Source of the DNA: Paraburkholderia guartelaensis
GTDB lineage: Bacteria > Pseudomonadota > Gammaproteobacteria > Burkholderiales > Burkholderiaceae
Direction: 5' to 3'
Length of the DNA: 64,000 nt
Assembly (NCBI RefSeq): GCF_004353905.1
Contig: NZ_SMOD01000007.1
Coordinates: 186,001 to 250,000 of the forward strand
The notes beneath the pieces were generated by a model. The model was not told the origin of the DNA. It did not search any database and saw only the letters and a list, made by a program, of their open reading frames with translations. Both the position numbers and the translations under genes were made by a program. Shown one piece after another: positions 9,252 through 19,151 of the stretch (positions are counted from its first letter, which is position 1; every line of letters starts with the position of its first letter).

Positions 9252-11693
9252 TTAGTTGCGCACCGGCTTGCCGGTTTGCAGCATGCCCATGATGCGTTCC
9301 TGAGTCTTCTGCGTGCCGAGCAGCTCGACGAAGGCGCGGCGCTCGAGCTTGAGCAGCCATTCTTCGTCGACGAGACTGCCCGCCTCGACGTCGCCGCCGC
9401 ACACCGCTTCCGCGATGCGGCTCGCGATCAGGAAATCGTGATCGCTGATGAAGCGGCCGTCGCGCATGTTCACGAGCGATGCCTTGATGGTCGAGATCGC
9501 CGAGCGGCCGGCCACCGGAATCTGCGTCGCACGCAGCGGCGGGCGGTAACCCGCGGCGGAGAGAGTGCGCGCTTCCTTCTTCGCCGTGTCGAGCAGTTCG
9601 AACACGTTGAAGACGATCGTGTCCGAAGGCTTCAGATAGCCCATTGCGCGTGCTTCGTGCGCCGAGGCCGAGACCTTCGCCATCGCTGCGTTTTCGAACG
9701 ACTTCTGCAGGAACCGGAGCAGATCGCTCGGTACCGCGCCAATCGCCGCTGCGCCTTCAGCCGCGCGAATCGCCGCTTCCTTCAGGCCGCCGCCAGCGGG
9801 CACGAGACCCACGCCCACTTCCACGAGGCCGACATAGCTCTCGACATGCGCCACGCGCTTCGCGCTCTGCAGCATGATTTCGCAGCCGCCGCCGAGCGCG
9901 ATGCCCGACACTGCCGTGATCACCGGCACGTTCGCGTACTTCACGCGCAGCATCGTGTCCTGGAACTTCTTCACGAACGGCTCGATGCCCTTCGCCCCGC
10001 CCATCATGAACGCGGGCATCGCCTCTTCGAGGTTCGCGCCCGCCGAGAACGGGCCGCCCGGCGCGCCGAGCTTGAGCGACGTCGGTTGCCAGATCACGAG
10101 GCCCTTGTAGCCGTCTTCCGCGATGTCGATCGCCTTCACGAGGGAGTCGAGCAGGCCCGGGCCCATCGTGTTCATCTTGCTCTTGTACGAGACGATGACG
10201 ACGTCGTCCTCGCCCGCGCGGTCGTCCACCCAGGCGCGCAGGTTGTCGTTCTCGAACAGCGTCTTGCCGTAGGTCTTCGGATCGCGTGCGCTCGTTTCAC
10301 CGAACAGCGCCGCACGGAACACCTGACGCTCGTACACCGGCAGCGTCGAGCGCGGCACGAAGCGCGCTTCGGCGGGCGACCACGAACCTTCCGCACCGTG
10401 CACGCCGCCGTTCGCGGCGACCGCGCCTTCGAACACCCAGGCGGGCAGCGGTGCATTCGAGAGCGCCTTGCCCGCGTCGATGTCTTCCTTCACCCACTCG
10501 GCGACCTGCTTCCAGCCCGCGGCCTGCCAGCCTTCGAACGGACCTTCGTTCCAGCCGAAGCCCCAGCGGATCGCGAGATCGACGTCGCGCGCGTTGTCCG
10601 CGATCGACTGCAGATGCACGCCGATGTAGTGGAACACGTCGCGGAAAATCGACCACAGGAACTGCGCCTGCGGATGCTGCGATTCGCGCAAGAGCTTCAG
10701 GCGCTCGGCGGGCGGACGCTTGAGGATGCGGCCCACCAGTTCGTCGGCCTTGCCGCCGCCGTCGACGTACTCGCCCGTGTTGGCGTCGAGCACCTTGATG
10801 GCCTTGCCTTCCTTGCGATAGAAACCGCCGCCCGTCTTCTGGCCGAGCGCGCCCTTCGCCACGAGACCCGCCAGCACGGCCGGCGTCTCATACACAGGGA
10901 AGAACGGGTCGTCCTTCAGGTTGTCCTGCATCGTCTTGATGACGTGCGCCATCGTGTCGAGACCCACGACGTCCGCCGTGCGGAACGTCGCCGACTTCGC
11001 GCGGCCAAGGCGCGAGCCCGTCAAGTCATCGACTTCGTCGAAACGCAGTCCGAACTTCTTCGCCTCGGCGATCACCGCGAGGATCGAAAACACGCCCACG
11101 CGGTTCGCGATGAAGTTCGGCGTGTCCTTCGCGCGTACCACGCCCTTGCCCACCACGCTCGTGAGGAACGATTCGAGCTGGTCGAGGATTTCGGGCTTCG
11201 TCTGCGTCGTCGGGATCAGCTCGACGAGGTGCATGTAGCGCGGCGGGTTGAAGAAGTGCACGCCGCAAAAGCGCTCCTTCAACGCATCGTCGAAGCCATG
11301 CGAGAGTTCGGTGATCGACAGGCCCGAGGTGTTGGTCGCGAAAATCGCCTTCGGGCCGAGGTGCGGCGCGACCTTCTTGTAGAGGTCGTGCTTCCAGTCC
11401 ATGCGCTCGGCGATCGCCTCGATCACCACGTCGCATTCCGCGAGCTTCGCGATGTCGTCTTCGTAGTTCGCGGGCGTGATGTATTGCGCGTCGTCCTTCA
11501 CGCCGAACGGCGCGGGCGAGAGCTTCTTGAGCGTCTCGATCGCCTTCAGCGCGATGGCGTTCTTCGGGCCTTCTTTCGCGGGCAAATCGAACAGCAGCAC
11601 GGGCACGCGGGCGTTGATCAGGTGCGCGGCGATCTGCGCGCCCATCACGCCGGCGCCGAGCACGGCCACCTTGCGAATATTGAGGTTGCTCAC
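9252..11693 (-). CDS. 3-hydroxyacyl-CoA dehydrogenase/enoyl-CoA hydratase (FadN-type)
   Basis: An 813-residue two-function beta-oxidation protein. The N-terminal NAD-binding fold (VAVLGAGVMGAQIAAHL, residues 8-24) and the 3HCDH domains precede a crotonase domain with ISGIALGGGCEIMLQSA near residue 590. That order, dehydrogenase before hydratase, is the FadN type and not the E. coli FadB type. I place the start at a GTG preceded by GGAGGAAC; an ATG eight codons upstream lacks a ribosome-binding site and adds MHTRWRNN, which is unlike the family. It sits between the acyl-CoA dehydrogenase and thiolase genes. Confidence 0.92.
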   Translation of the reverse strand: MSNLNIRKVAVLGAGVMGAQIAAHLINARVPVLLFDLPAKEGPKNAIALKAIETLKKLSPAPFGVKDDAQYITPANYEDDIAKLAECDVVIEAIAERMDWKHDLYKKVAPHLGPKAIFATNTSGLSITELSHGFDDALKERFCGVHFFNPPRYMHLVELIPTTQTKPEILDQLESFLTSVVGKGVVRAKDTPNFIANRVGVFSILAVIAEAKKFGLRFDEVDDLTGSRLGRAKSATFRTADVVGLDTMAHVIKTMQDNLKDDPFFPVYETPAVLAGLVAKGALGQKTGGGFYRKEGKAIKVLDANTGEYVDGGGKADELVGRILKRPPAERLKLLRESQHPQAQFLWSIFRDVFHYIGVHLQSIADNARDVDLAIRWGFGWNEGPFEGWQAAGWKQVAEWVKEDIDAGKALSNAPLPAWVFEGAVAANGGVHGAEGSWSPAEARFVPRSTLPVYERQVFRAALFGETSARDPKTYGKTLFENDNLRAWVDDRAGEDDVVIVSYKSKMNTMGPGLLDSLVKAIDIAEDGYKGLVIWQPTSLKLGAPGGPFSAGANLEEAMPAFMMGGAKGIEPFVKKFQDTMLRVKYANVPVITAVSGIALGGGCEIMLQSAKRVAHVESYVGLVEVGVGLVPAGGGLKEAAIRAAEGAAAIGAVPSDLLRFLQKSFENAAMAKVSASAHEARAMGYLKPSDTIVFNVFELLDTAKKEARTLSAAGYRPPLRATQIPVAGRSAISTIKASLVNMRDGRFISDHDFLIASRIAEAVCGGDVEAGSLVDEEWLLKLERRAFVELLGTQKTQERIMGMLQTGKPVRN

Positions 11694-11822
11694 GTTGTTC
11701 CTCCAGCGGGTATGCAATGTCGAGCGGATTGAGGTGTGAGGGCGGCGCGCGTCAACGAGAGCCGCCTCTGGACATCGTGTTGACGGGGCGCGCGCCTTTG
11801 AAAAGCGCGCGCCCGTTGGCGT

Positions 11823-13610
11823 TTAGAACAGCGCTTCGTCGACTTCCATCAGCGTCTTCGAACCCGCGCGCGCCTGGCGGATCGACGTGGCCGTTTCGGG
11901 CAGCAGCTTCGCGAAGTAAAAACGCGCCGTGGCCAGCTTCGACTTGTAGAACGGATCGCCCGAGCTTTCCTTGTCGAGCGCGATGCGCGCCATGCGTGCC
12001 CAGAAGTACGCGAACACGAGGTGGCCCGCCGTGCGCAGGTACGGCACCGCGGCCGCGCCCACTTCGTCCGGGTTCTGCATCGCCTTCATGCCGATTTCCA
12101 TCGTGAGCTTCTGCATCTTGTCGCCGATGTCGGCGAGCGGATTCACGAACTCCTGCATTTCCGGCTTGATGCCTTCGGCTTCGACGAAATCCGTCACGAG
12201 CTTGCCGAACTTCTTGAGCTTCGCGCCCATGTCGCCCAGCACCTTGCGGCCCAGCAGGTCGAGCGACTGGATCGTGTTCGTGCCTTCGTAGATCTGGTTG
12301 ATACGCGCGTCGCGCACGTACTGCTCCATGCCCCACTCGGAGATGAAGCCGTGGCCGCCGAACACCTGCATGCCGAGGTTGGTGCTCTCGAACGCGTTGT
12401 CGGTAAGGAAGGCCTTGATGATCGGCGTGAGCAGCGCGACGAGGTCCGCCGCTTCCTTGCGCTCGCCTTCGTCGCCGTGCGAGAGCTCCTTGTCGATCTG
12501 CAGCGCAGACCAGTAGGTGAAGGCGCGCGCGCCTTCGGCCCAGGCCTTCTGCGTGAGCAGCATGCGGCGCACGTCCGGATGGACGATGATCGGATCGGCG
12601 GCCTTTTCGGGTGCCTTCGGGCCCGTCAGCGAGCGCATCTGCAGGCGCTCCTTCGCATAGACCAGCGAGTTCTGGTACGCAACTTCGGTAAGACCCAGGC
12701 CTTGCATGCCGACGCCCAGACGCGCCGCGTTCATCATCACGAACATGGCGTTCAAGCCCTTGTTCGGTTCGCCGACGAGCCAGCCCTTCGCGCCGTCGAG
12801 ATTCATCACGCAGGTCGCGTTGCCGTGAATGCCCATCTTGTGCTCGATCGAGCCGCACTTGATGCCGTTGCGCTCGCCCACTTCGCCCGCTGCCGTGGGG
12901 ATGAACTTCGGCACGACGAACAGCGAGATGCCCTTCGTTCCCGGCGGCGCATCAGGCAGACGCGCGAGCACGAGGTGGATGATGTTCTCGGCCATGTCGT
13001 GCTCACCGCTCGAGATAAAGATCTTCGTGCCGGTGATCGCGTACGAGCCGTCGCTGTTCGGCTCGGCCTTCGTGCGCAGGATGCCGAGGTCGGTGCCGCA
13101 GTGCGGCTCGGTCAGGCACATCGTGCCGGTCCACACGCCTTCGACGAGCTTCGGCAGATAGGCCTTCTGGAGTTCGGGCGTGCCGTGTGCATGCAGACAC
13201 TCGTAGGCGCCATGCGAGAGACCCGGATACATGGTCCACGCCTGGTTCGCCGAGTTCAGCATTTCGTAGAGTGCGTTGTTCACGAACGCGGGCAGGCCCT
13301 GGCCGCCGTATTCGGGATCGCAGCCGAGCGCGGGCCAGCCGGCTTCGACGTATTGCTTGTACGCTTCCTTGAAACCAGCAGGCGTGGTGACGACGCCGTC
13401 GCCGGCGTAGGTGCAGCCTTCACGGTCGCCGGTCTGGTTCAGCGGAAACAGCACCTCGGAGCAGAATTTGCCGGCTTCTTCGAGCACCTGGTTGATGGTG
13501 TCGGCGTCGAGGTCGGCGTGCTTCGGCATCTGCTTCACTTCGCCTTCCACGTTCAGCAGTTCGTGCAGAACGAACTGCATGTCGCGCAGCGGCGCGGTGT
13601 ACTGTCCCAT
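11823..13610 (-). CDS. Acyl-CoA dehydrogenase, long form (FadE/DmdC-like)
   Basis: A 595-residue flavoprotein of the acyl-CoA dehydrogenase family, with the extra C-terminal domain found in DmdC-like enzymes. It would oxidise acyl-CoA to trans-2-enoyl-CoA. The FAD/substrate segment GVWTGTMCLTEPHCGTDLG lies near residue 165, FGGHGFISEWGMEQYVRDARI near 430, and YEGTNTIQSLDLLGRKVL after that. Whether the substrate is a straight-chain fatty acyl-CoA or a thioether acyl-CoA cannot be told, but the neighbours favour fatty acids. The ATG follows GGAGAGATGAC. It lies 70 bp after the TetR gene and 129 bp before the FadN-type gene. Confidence 0.92.
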   Translation of the reverse strand: MGQYTAPLRDMQFVLHELLNVEGEVKQMPKHADLDADTINQVLEEAGKFCSEVLFPLNQTGDREGCTYAGDGVVTTPAGFKEAYKQYVEAGWPALGCDPEYGGQGLPAFVNNALYEMLNSANQAWTMYPGLSHGAYECLHAHGTPELQKAYLPKLVEGVWTGTMCLTEPHCGTDLGILRTKAEPNSDGSYAITGTKIFISSGEHDMAENIIHLVLARLPDAPPGTKGISLFVVPKFIPTAAGEVGERNGIKCGSIEHKMGIHGNATCVMNLDGAKGWLVGEPNKGLNAMFVMMNAARLGVGMQGLGLTEVAYQNSLVYAKERLQMRSLTGPKAPEKAADPIIVHPDVRRMLLTQKAWAEGARAFTYWSALQIDKELSHGDEGERKEAADLVALLTPIIKAFLTDNAFESTNLGMQVFGGHGFISEWGMEQYVRDARINQIYEGTNTIQSLDLLGRKVLGDMGAKLKKFGKLVTDFVEAEGIKPEMQEFVNPLADIGDKMQKLTMEIGMKAMQNPDEVGAAAVPYLRTAGHLVFAYFWARMARIALDKESSGDPFYKSKLATARFYFAKLLPETATSIRQARAGSKTLMEVDEALF

Positions 13611-13680
13611 GTCATCTCTCCAAAATTTGAGCTTCGGGTCCCTCGCGCGCCGCCGCGACCTGGATGTTGCGGCTTAGGCG

Positions 13681-14280
13681 CTACTGGGTCTCGCTCTGAT
13701 ACGAAACAATCAGCTTCTCGAACGCGGCCCACGTATGCTCGACCGCGTCCGGCAGATGCAGGAAGCGGCCGTCATGATGCAGGCCGAGCGTCACGCTATA
13801 CAGTTCGAAGAGCATCAGCGCGGGATCGGTCTCCTTGCGCAAATGGCCTTCTTCAATTGCCTGCGAAATGGCCCTCAGAAGCGCCGCGCGCCACATCGAC
13901 ACGCTCGCGACCAGCGTCTCGCGCACCTGGCTGTCCGCGCGGTCGTCGTACTCGACGGCGCCGCTGATGTAGATGCAGCCGGTCGTGACTTCGTGAATGC
14001 GCTTCTCGAACCATCGCGACAGCATCGCACGCAGACGCGGCAAACCGCGTGGCTCGCGCAAACTCGGAAAGAAGACTTCTTCCTCGAATCGACGGTGGTA
14101 CTCGCGCACCACCTCGACCTGCAGGTCTTCCCGAGATCCGAAGTGAGCGAAGACGCCACTCTTGCTCATCTGCATGCGCTCGGCGAGCAGGCCGATGGTC
14201 AGGCCTTCAAGGCCATCGCGACCTGCCAGGTCGAGTGCTGCATCCAGAATGGCGGCTCGTGTCTGTTCGCCTTTTCGCAT
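13681..14280 (-). CDS. TetR/AcrR family transcriptional regulator
   Basis: A 199-residue one-component regulator. The N-terminal helix-turn-helix is clear (TRAAILDAALDLAGRDG, then LTIGLLAERMQMSKSGVFAHF, residues 7-50), followed by an all-helical ligand domain. As the first gene of the beta-oxidation cluster it probably controls this operon and its own expression in response to acyl-CoA; that role is inferred from position. An 18-bp palindrome 133 bp upstream is a plausible operator. Confidence 0.9.
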   Translation of the reverse strand: MRKGEQTRAAILDAALDLAGRDGLEGLTIGLLAERMQMSKSGVFAHFGSREDLQVEVVREYHRRFEEEVFFPSLREPRGLPRLRAMLSRWFEKRIHEVTTGCIYISGAVEYDDRADSQVRETLVASVSMWRAALLRAISQAIEEGHLRKETDPALMLFELYSVTLGLHHDGRFLHLPDAVEHTWAAFEKLIVSYQSETQ

Positions 14281-14412
14281 AGCTTTCTTTACCGTAACGA
14301 TGTGGCTGCGATGTAGCTGTCAACTGCTCATTAACTGCTTACATCTATGCCTGAATTAAATCGAACGGCCGTACTATTGTTGAGGACAGCCGTCCGCGAA
14401 ACAAGGACTTTA

Positions 14413-14430
14413 TTAGAAACCGATTTCTAA
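14413..14430. promoter_or_regulatory. 18-bp palindrome, candidate TetR operator
   Basis: TTAGAAACCGATTTCTAA: seven-base perfect arms (TTAGAAA/TTTCTAA) around CCGA. It lies in the 242-bp gap upstream of the TetR-led fatty-acid operon. Size and symmetry fit a TetR-family dimer site. No second full copy was noticed in the window. The link to this regulator is inference. Confidence 0.5.
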
Positions 14431-14522
14431 CCGGTACTCTAATTTTCGGGGTTCGTGCGCCGTGCGCAAGCCGACATTCTCTCGATTGCACACGCGCTGA
14501 TTCGTATGGCAGCGTTCTGTTT

Positions 14523-15911
14523 CTAGTCGTAGCCGCCCACGGTGATGAGCTTCATGAGCGCACGATAGAACGCCCAGGCGAGCCAGTTCACGGCGCGCAC
14601 GTGCCACGGCCGTGCTTCGTAACGCGCGCGGTCGATCTGCGCGGCGTCGCCGAACGCCGAGAGGATCTCGCAGCGCAGCTGTTCGATCTGCGGATGCTCC
14701 ACGAGCAGCACGTTGGCCTCGTTGTTGAGCACGAGGCTGAGCGCATCGAGGTTCGAGGAACCCACGGTGCCCCAGCTCGAATCGACGACGGCCACCTTGC
14801 CGTGAAGCATCGTTTTCTCGTACTCAGCAATCTGCACGCCCGCGCTGAGAAGCTGGTGATAGAGGAACGGCACCCCGTAGTCGAGCACCTTGAATTCCTT
14901 TCGTCCGACCAGAAGCTTGACCGCCACGCCGCGCTCCGCGGCGCTCACGAGCGCGCGACGCAGCCGCCGGCCCGGCATGAAGTAGGGATTGGCGAGCAGC
15001 ACTTCACTGCGCGCCTCGCCGATGGCGTCGAGATACGCCTTTTCGATAGCGCGCCGGTTCACCACGTTGTCGCGCGCGACGAACGCCACGCAAGGCACGT
15101 GCGCCGCGCGCGGATCGCGCACGCTCGCGCGCAGGCGCTCGCGCAGACGCGTGAAGAAGCGTTTCGCCCGCGGCGAACTCACAGTGGGTGCAAGCGCGCG
15201 CAGCGCGTCGTCGACGATCTGCGTGGGGCGCCCCACCGTGTGGCCGGTGGGATGCGGCGACATGAAGCCCGCGCTCGCGGGCACGCCGGGCGACAGCTGC
15301 TGGGGCAGCGGCGGCCGGTAGCCGAGCCGGATGCGCCGCCACTGCTGCTCGATCGCGAGGCGCACGTCCACGACCACGGGACCGTACAGCTCGACGGCGA
15401 AATCCCAGCGCGCGTACGGCAGCCTGTGGCCGTCCTGCTCGAAGTCGTCGATCACGTTGATGCCGCCGCAAAAGGCGAACTGATCGTCGATCACGGCGAG
15501 CTTGCGGTGCGTACGCGAAAAGCCGAAGCGCCCGAAGATGTGCGGGTTGTAGACGCGGTGCTCCACACCCGCGCCCGGCCAGGTCTCGAACAGCGCAATG
15601 CGCGGCGAGCCGATGCCGTCGGTGATGACGCGCACGCGCACGCCGCGCGCCGCCGCGCGCATGAGCGCATCGGAGAGTGCGCGGCCGATGTCGTCGTCGC
15701 AGAAGATATAGGTTTCGAGCGCAACGTCGCGCTCGGCGGCGTCGATGCGCTCGATCATCGCGCCGAACAAACCGGCGCTCGAACCGAACAGGCGCACGTC
15801 GTTGCCGCTCGTGAAGCGATAGCGCGAACGATAGCGCCGGCCAAGCAGCGCCTCGCGCAGCCTCACCACGCGCTGCGATTCAATGCCGGGATCGGTACTG
15901 GTGTCGCTCAT
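14523..15911 (-). CDS. clsB: Cardiolipin synthase ClsB (phospholipase D family)
   Basis: A 462-residue phospholipase D superfamily protein that would form cardiolipin by phosphatidyl transfer at the inner membrane. It carries two HKD motifs: HRKLAVID near residue 145 and HGKVAVVD near residue 370, the second followed by GSSNLD. Like ClsB, it lacks the N-terminal transmembrane pair of ClsA. The start is the ATG of MSDTSTDPG; the open frame extends 100 codons upstream but overlaps nudB on the same strand, so it is spurious. It begins 7 bp after the nudB stop, so the two are probably cotranscribed. Confidence 0.85.
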   Translation of the reverse strand: MSDTSTDPGIESQRVVRLREALLGRRYRSRYRFTSGNDVRLFGSSAGLFGAMIERIDAAERDVALETYIFCDDDIGRALSDALMRAAARGVRVRVITDGIGSPRIALFETWPGAGVEHRVYNPHIFGRFGFSRTHRKLAVIDDQFAFCGGINVIDDFEQDGHRLPYARWDFAVELYGPVVVDVRLAIEQQWRRIRLGYRPPLPQQLSPGVPASAGFMSPHPTGHTVGRPTQIVDDALRALAPTVSSPRAKRFFTRLRERLRASVRDPRAAHVPCVAFVARDNVVNRRAIEKAYLDAIGEARSEVLLANPYFMPGRRLRRALVSAAERGVAVKLLVGRKEFKVLDYGVPFLYHQLLSAGVQIAEYEKTMLHGKVAVVDSSWGTVGSSNLDALSLVLNNEANVLLVEHPQIEQLRCEILSAFGDAAQIDRARYEARPWHVRAVNWLAWAFYRALMKLITVGGYD

Positions 15912-15918
15912 GTTCCGC

Positions 15919-16395
15919 TCACCCGCGTCCTTCGCGCAGCCGCATGGGCAGTTGCAAGATGGCCTCGCGATTCGACCACGAGAAGCACTTCGCCGCCGCC
16001 TGCTCGTAGGGCAGCCACAGATAAGCCGTATGCTCGCGCGGCGCGAGCGTGACGACTGTGCCCGTGGGCACTTCCAGGCTGAACCAATGCTCGGTATTGC
16101 GCGTGACGCCGTCCGCATAGCGATGGCGCCACACGGGATAGATTTCGTACTCGATCTCGTGATGCCAGTCGAGCAGCGCCGCCTGCGGAACGGCCTGCGC
16201 GCCGACAGCAATACCCGTCTCCTCGCCCACCTCGCGCACGGCGGTTTCGGCGAACGGCTCGTCCAGGCGATCTTTCGAGCCGGTGACCGACTGCCAGAAA
16301 CCCGGCCGGTCGGCGCGTTCGATGATCAGGACCTCCAGTTGCGGCGTATGGATGACGACGAGTACGGATTCCGGAATCTTCGGCGGCTTCTGCAT
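15919..16395 (-). CDS. nudB: Dihydroneopterin triphosphate diphosphatase NudB
   Basis: A 158-residue Nudix hydrolase that would remove pyrophosphate from dihydroneopterin triphosphate in folate synthesis. The Nudix box is complete: GSKDRLDEPFAETA then VREVGEETGI, residues about 39-62 (GX5EX7REVXEEXG). LDWHHEIEYEIYPVWRHRY is typical of NudB. The gene follows aspS by about 150 bp with a strong terminator between, and precedes clsB. Confidence 0.88.
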   Translation of the reverse strand: MQKPPKIPESVLVVIHTPQLEVLIIERADRPGFWQSVTGSKDRLDEPFAETAVREVGEETGIAVGAQAVPQAALLDWHHEIEYEIYPVWRHRYADGVTRNTEHWFSLEVPTGTVVTLAPREHTAYLWLPYEQAAAKCFSWSNREAILQLPMRLREGRG

Positions 16396-16468
16396 GGCGA
16401 TGGTGCGTGGGGGAGGAACGCGCGCTGCGCGCTTGCGGCGCGTCTAAAGGTAATTTAACGCAAAAAGC

Positions 16469-16496
16469 AAAAAAGGCGCACGATGCGCCTTTTTTG
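16469..16496 (-). terminator. Rho-independent terminator after aspS (bidirectional)
   Basis: Stem GGCGCA/TGCGCC with loop CGA, flanked by A6 on the left and T6 on the right, so it can work on either strand. It lies between the aspS stop and the nudB start. Confidence 0.85.
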
Positions 16497-16544
16497 TTGT
16501 TGCGATGCAAAAGCCCTGACGGGCCTTCGCAGCAGGATTGCGGC

Positions 16545-18350
16545 TTACTGCGCCGTCTTTTGCTCGGGCTGACGCAGACGGATGTGCAGTTCGCGCAGCT
16601 GGCGCTCGTCCACCGGGCTCGGGGCCTGCGTGAGCAGGTCCTGCGCGCGTTGCGTCTTCGGGAACGCGATCACGTCGCGAATCGAATCGGCGCCGGCCAT
16701 CATCGTCACGATGCGGTCCAGACCGAACGCGATACCGCCGTGCGGCGGCGCGCCGTATTGCAGCGCGTCGAGCAGGAACCCGAACTTCGCGCGCGCTTCT
16801 TCCGCATTGATCTTGAGCGCGCGGAACACCTTGCTCTGCACGTCTTCCTGATAGATACGCACCGAGCCGCCGCCGATTTCCCAGCCGTTCAGCACCATGT
16901 CGTAAGCCTTGGCGAGGCAGCGGCCCGGATCCGTTTCGAGGTATTCCAGGTGCTCGTCCTTCGGGCTCGTGAACGGGTGGTGCGCGGCCACGTAGCGGTT
17001 CTCTTCCTCGTCGTACTCGAACATCGGGAAGTCGATCACCCACAGCGGCTTCCAGCCCTTCTCGACGAGACCGTTGGCCTTGCCGAACTCCGAGTGGCCG
17101 ATCTTCAGGCGCAGTGCACCGAGGCTGTCGTTCACGACCTTCGCGCGGTCTGCCGCGAAGAAAATGATGTCGCCGTCTTGCGCGCCGGTGCGCTCGAGGA
17201 TCGCGGCGATCGCGGCGTCGTGCAGGTTCTTGACGATCGGGCTTTGCAGACCGTCACGGCCCTTCGCCGCTTCGTTGACCTTGATCCACGCGAGACCCTT
17301 CGCGCCGTAGATACGCACGAATTCCGTGTAGCCGTCGATGTCGCCGCGCGACAGCTCGCCGCCCTTCGGCACGCGCAGCGCCGCGACGCGGCCGTCCTTC
17401 GTGTTGGCCGGAGCGCTGAACACCTTGAAGTCGACGTCCTTCATGGCGTCGGTCAGCTCGGTGAATTCGAGCTTCACGCGCAGGTCCGGCTTGTCCGAAC
17501 CGAAGCGGCTCATGGCTTCCGCATACGGCATGATCGGGAACTTCGCGTCGAGCTCGACGCCGATCGTTTCCTTGAACACGTGACGCGCCATGTCTTCGAA
17601 CAGATCGCGGATTTCCTGCTCGCCGAGGAACGACGTTTCGCAGTCGATCTGCGTGAATTCGGGCTGACGGTCGGCGCGCAGGTCTTCGTCGCGGAAGCAC
17701 TTGACGATCTGGTAGTAGCGATCGAAGTTCGCCACCATCAGGAGCTGCTTGAAGAGCTGCGGCGACTGCGGCAGCGCGAAGAACTGGCCTGCGTTCACGC
17801 GCGACGGCACGAGGTAGTCGCGCGCGCCTTCCGGCGTGCTCTTCGTGAGCATCGGCGTTTCGATGTCGATGAAGCCGAGCGCGTCGAGATACTTGCGCAC
17901 GGCCATCGTCACGCGATAGCGCAGACGCAGGTTGTGCTGCATTTGCGGACGGCGCAGGTCGAGGACACGATGCGTGAGGCGCGTGGTTTCCGAGAGGTTG
18001 TCGTCGTCGAGCTGGAACGGCGGCGTGACCGACGCGTTGAGCACCACGATTTCGTGGCACAGCACTTCGATCTTGCCGCTCGTGAGGTTCGCGTTAACCG
18101 TGCCTTCCGGACGATTGCGAACGAGACCCTTGACCTGCACGCAGAACTCGTTGCGCACACCTTCGGCGATCTTGAACATTTCCGCGCGGTCCGGATCGCA
18201 CACGACCTGAACGAGGCCCTCGCGGTCGCGCAGGTCGATGAAGATGACGCCGCCATGGTCGCGGCGGCGCTGTACCCATCCGCACAGCGAAACAGTTTGG
18301 CCCAGCAGCTGTTCGGTCACCAGACCGCAGTATTCAGATCTCATCGACAT
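16545..18350 (-). CDS. aspS: Aspartyl-tRNA synthetase
   Basis: A 601-residue class II synthetase that charges tRNA with aspartate. It has an OB-fold anticodon-binding domain at the N terminus ([35 protein letters not shown]), motif 2 as [18 protein letters not shown] near residue 220, the bacterial insertion domain, and motif 3 as [10 protein letters not shown] near 545. In beta-proteobacteria this enzyme is often non-discriminating, charging tRNA-Asn for GatCAB; I cannot decide that here. Two ATGs lie six bases apart; the second (MRSEYCGL) matches the family N terminus better. Confidence 0.97.
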   Translation of the reverse strand: MSMRSEYCGLVTEQLLGQTVSLCGWVQRRRDHGGVIFIDLRDREGLVQVVCDPDRAEMFKIAEGVRNEFCVQVKGLVRNRPEGTVNANLTSGKIEVLCHEIVVLNASVTPPFQLDDDNLSETTRLTHRVLDLRRPQMQHNLRLRYRVTMAVRKYLDALGFIDIETPMLTKSTPEGARDYLVPSRVNAGQFFALPQSPQLFKQLLMVANFDRYYQIVKCFRDEDLRADRQPEFTQIDCETSFLGEQEIRDLFEDMARHVFKETIGVELDAKFPIMPYAEAMSRFGSDKPDLRVKLEFTELTDAMKDVDFKVFSAPANTKDGRVAALRVPKGGELSRGDIDGYTEFVRIYGAKGLAWIKVNEAAKGRDGLQSPIVKNLHDAAIAAILERTGAQDGDIIFFAADRAKVVNDSLGALRLKIGHSEFGKANGLVEKGWKPLWVIDFPMFEYDEEENRYVAAHHPFTSPKDEHLEYLETDPGRCLAKAYDMVLNGWEIGGGSVRIYQEDVQSKVFRALKINAEEARAKFGFLLDALQYGAPPHGGIAFGLDRIVTMMAGADSIRDVIAFPKTQRAQDLLTQAPSPVDERQLRELHIRLRQPEQKTAQ

Positions 18351-18413
18351 GATGTTCGTCTTTCGTTATGCATGAATGAACGGGAGCGGCGCGCGGCTGC
18401 GCGTCGTCCGGTA

Positions 18414-19055
18414 TTAAAGCGGAGGATCGATGGGGCGGCGTGGTGAGGTTGCCGGCGCGACCACGCCCATCGAAACAATATACTTGAGCGCGGCGTCGAC
18501 GGTCATGTCCAGCTCGACCACCTCGCTCTTTGGCACCATCAGGAAAAAGCCCGACGTCGGATTCGGCGTAGTCGGGACATAGACGCTCACGTGATCTTCC
18601 TGCAGGTGGTTGACCACGTCGCCGCCGGGAATGCCGGTGAGAAACGCGATCGTCCACGAACCCTTGCGCGGGTATTCGATCAGGAGCGCTTTGCGAAATG
18701 CATTGCCGTTGCTCGAAAGCAGTGTATCGGAAACCTGCTGGATGCTGCCGTACAGCGGTCCGATGATCGGAATGCGGCGCACCAGCGCGTTCCACCACTC
18801 CACCAGCTTCTGGCCGATGAAGTTGTGCGTGAGCAGACCGACCCCGAAGATGAACGCGAGCGTGAGCACCGCGCCGAGTCCCGGCAGGCGCACGCCGAAC
18901 ATGCGCTCCGGGCGCCACGATTCGGGCAGCAGCAGCAGCGTCTGATCCATCGTGCCGATGACGAGGTTCAGCACCCACAGCGTGATGGCCAGCGGCACCA
19001 GCACCAGCAGGCCGGTCAGGAATACCGATTTGAACGTCGCTTTCTTGATCGTCAT
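18414..19055 (-). CDS. DUF502 family inner-membrane protein
   Basis: A 213-residue membrane protein of the DUF502 family. It begins MTIKKATFKSVFLTGLLVLVP, has transmembrane helices near residues 12-32 and 60-80, and contains the conserved loop RRIPIIGPLYGSIQQV near 105. The function is unknown. It is placed between the FmdB-type gene and aspS on the same strand, 63 bp before aspS. Confidence 0.88.
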   Translation of the reverse strand: MTIKKATFKSVFLTGLLVLVPLAITLWVLNLVIGTMDQTLLLLPESWRPERMFGVRLPGLGAVLTLAFIFGVGLLTHNFIGQKLVEWWNALVRRIPIIGPLYGSIQQVSDTLLSSNGNAFRKALLIEYPRKGSWTIAFLTGIPGGDVVNHLQEDHVSVYVPTTPNPTSGFFLMVPKSEVVELDMTVDAALKYIVSMGVVAPATSPRRPIDPPL

Positions 19056-19151
19056 TTACACCGCCATGCGGGTCGCGCGGCATACGGGCTGCCGGCGCGG
19101 CTTCGGCGCGGTGCGTGTCCCCGGAAATACGGGGAGCGCACCGCAGGTTTT

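Noticed and set aside
9132-11732. An 866-codon plus-strand open frame opposite the FadN-type gene, and similar long frames opposite aspS, nrdA and the RNB nuclease
   Set aside because: All are antisense to genes with clear family motifs and have Arg/His-rich compositions typical of reverse-frame reading in GC-rich DNA.
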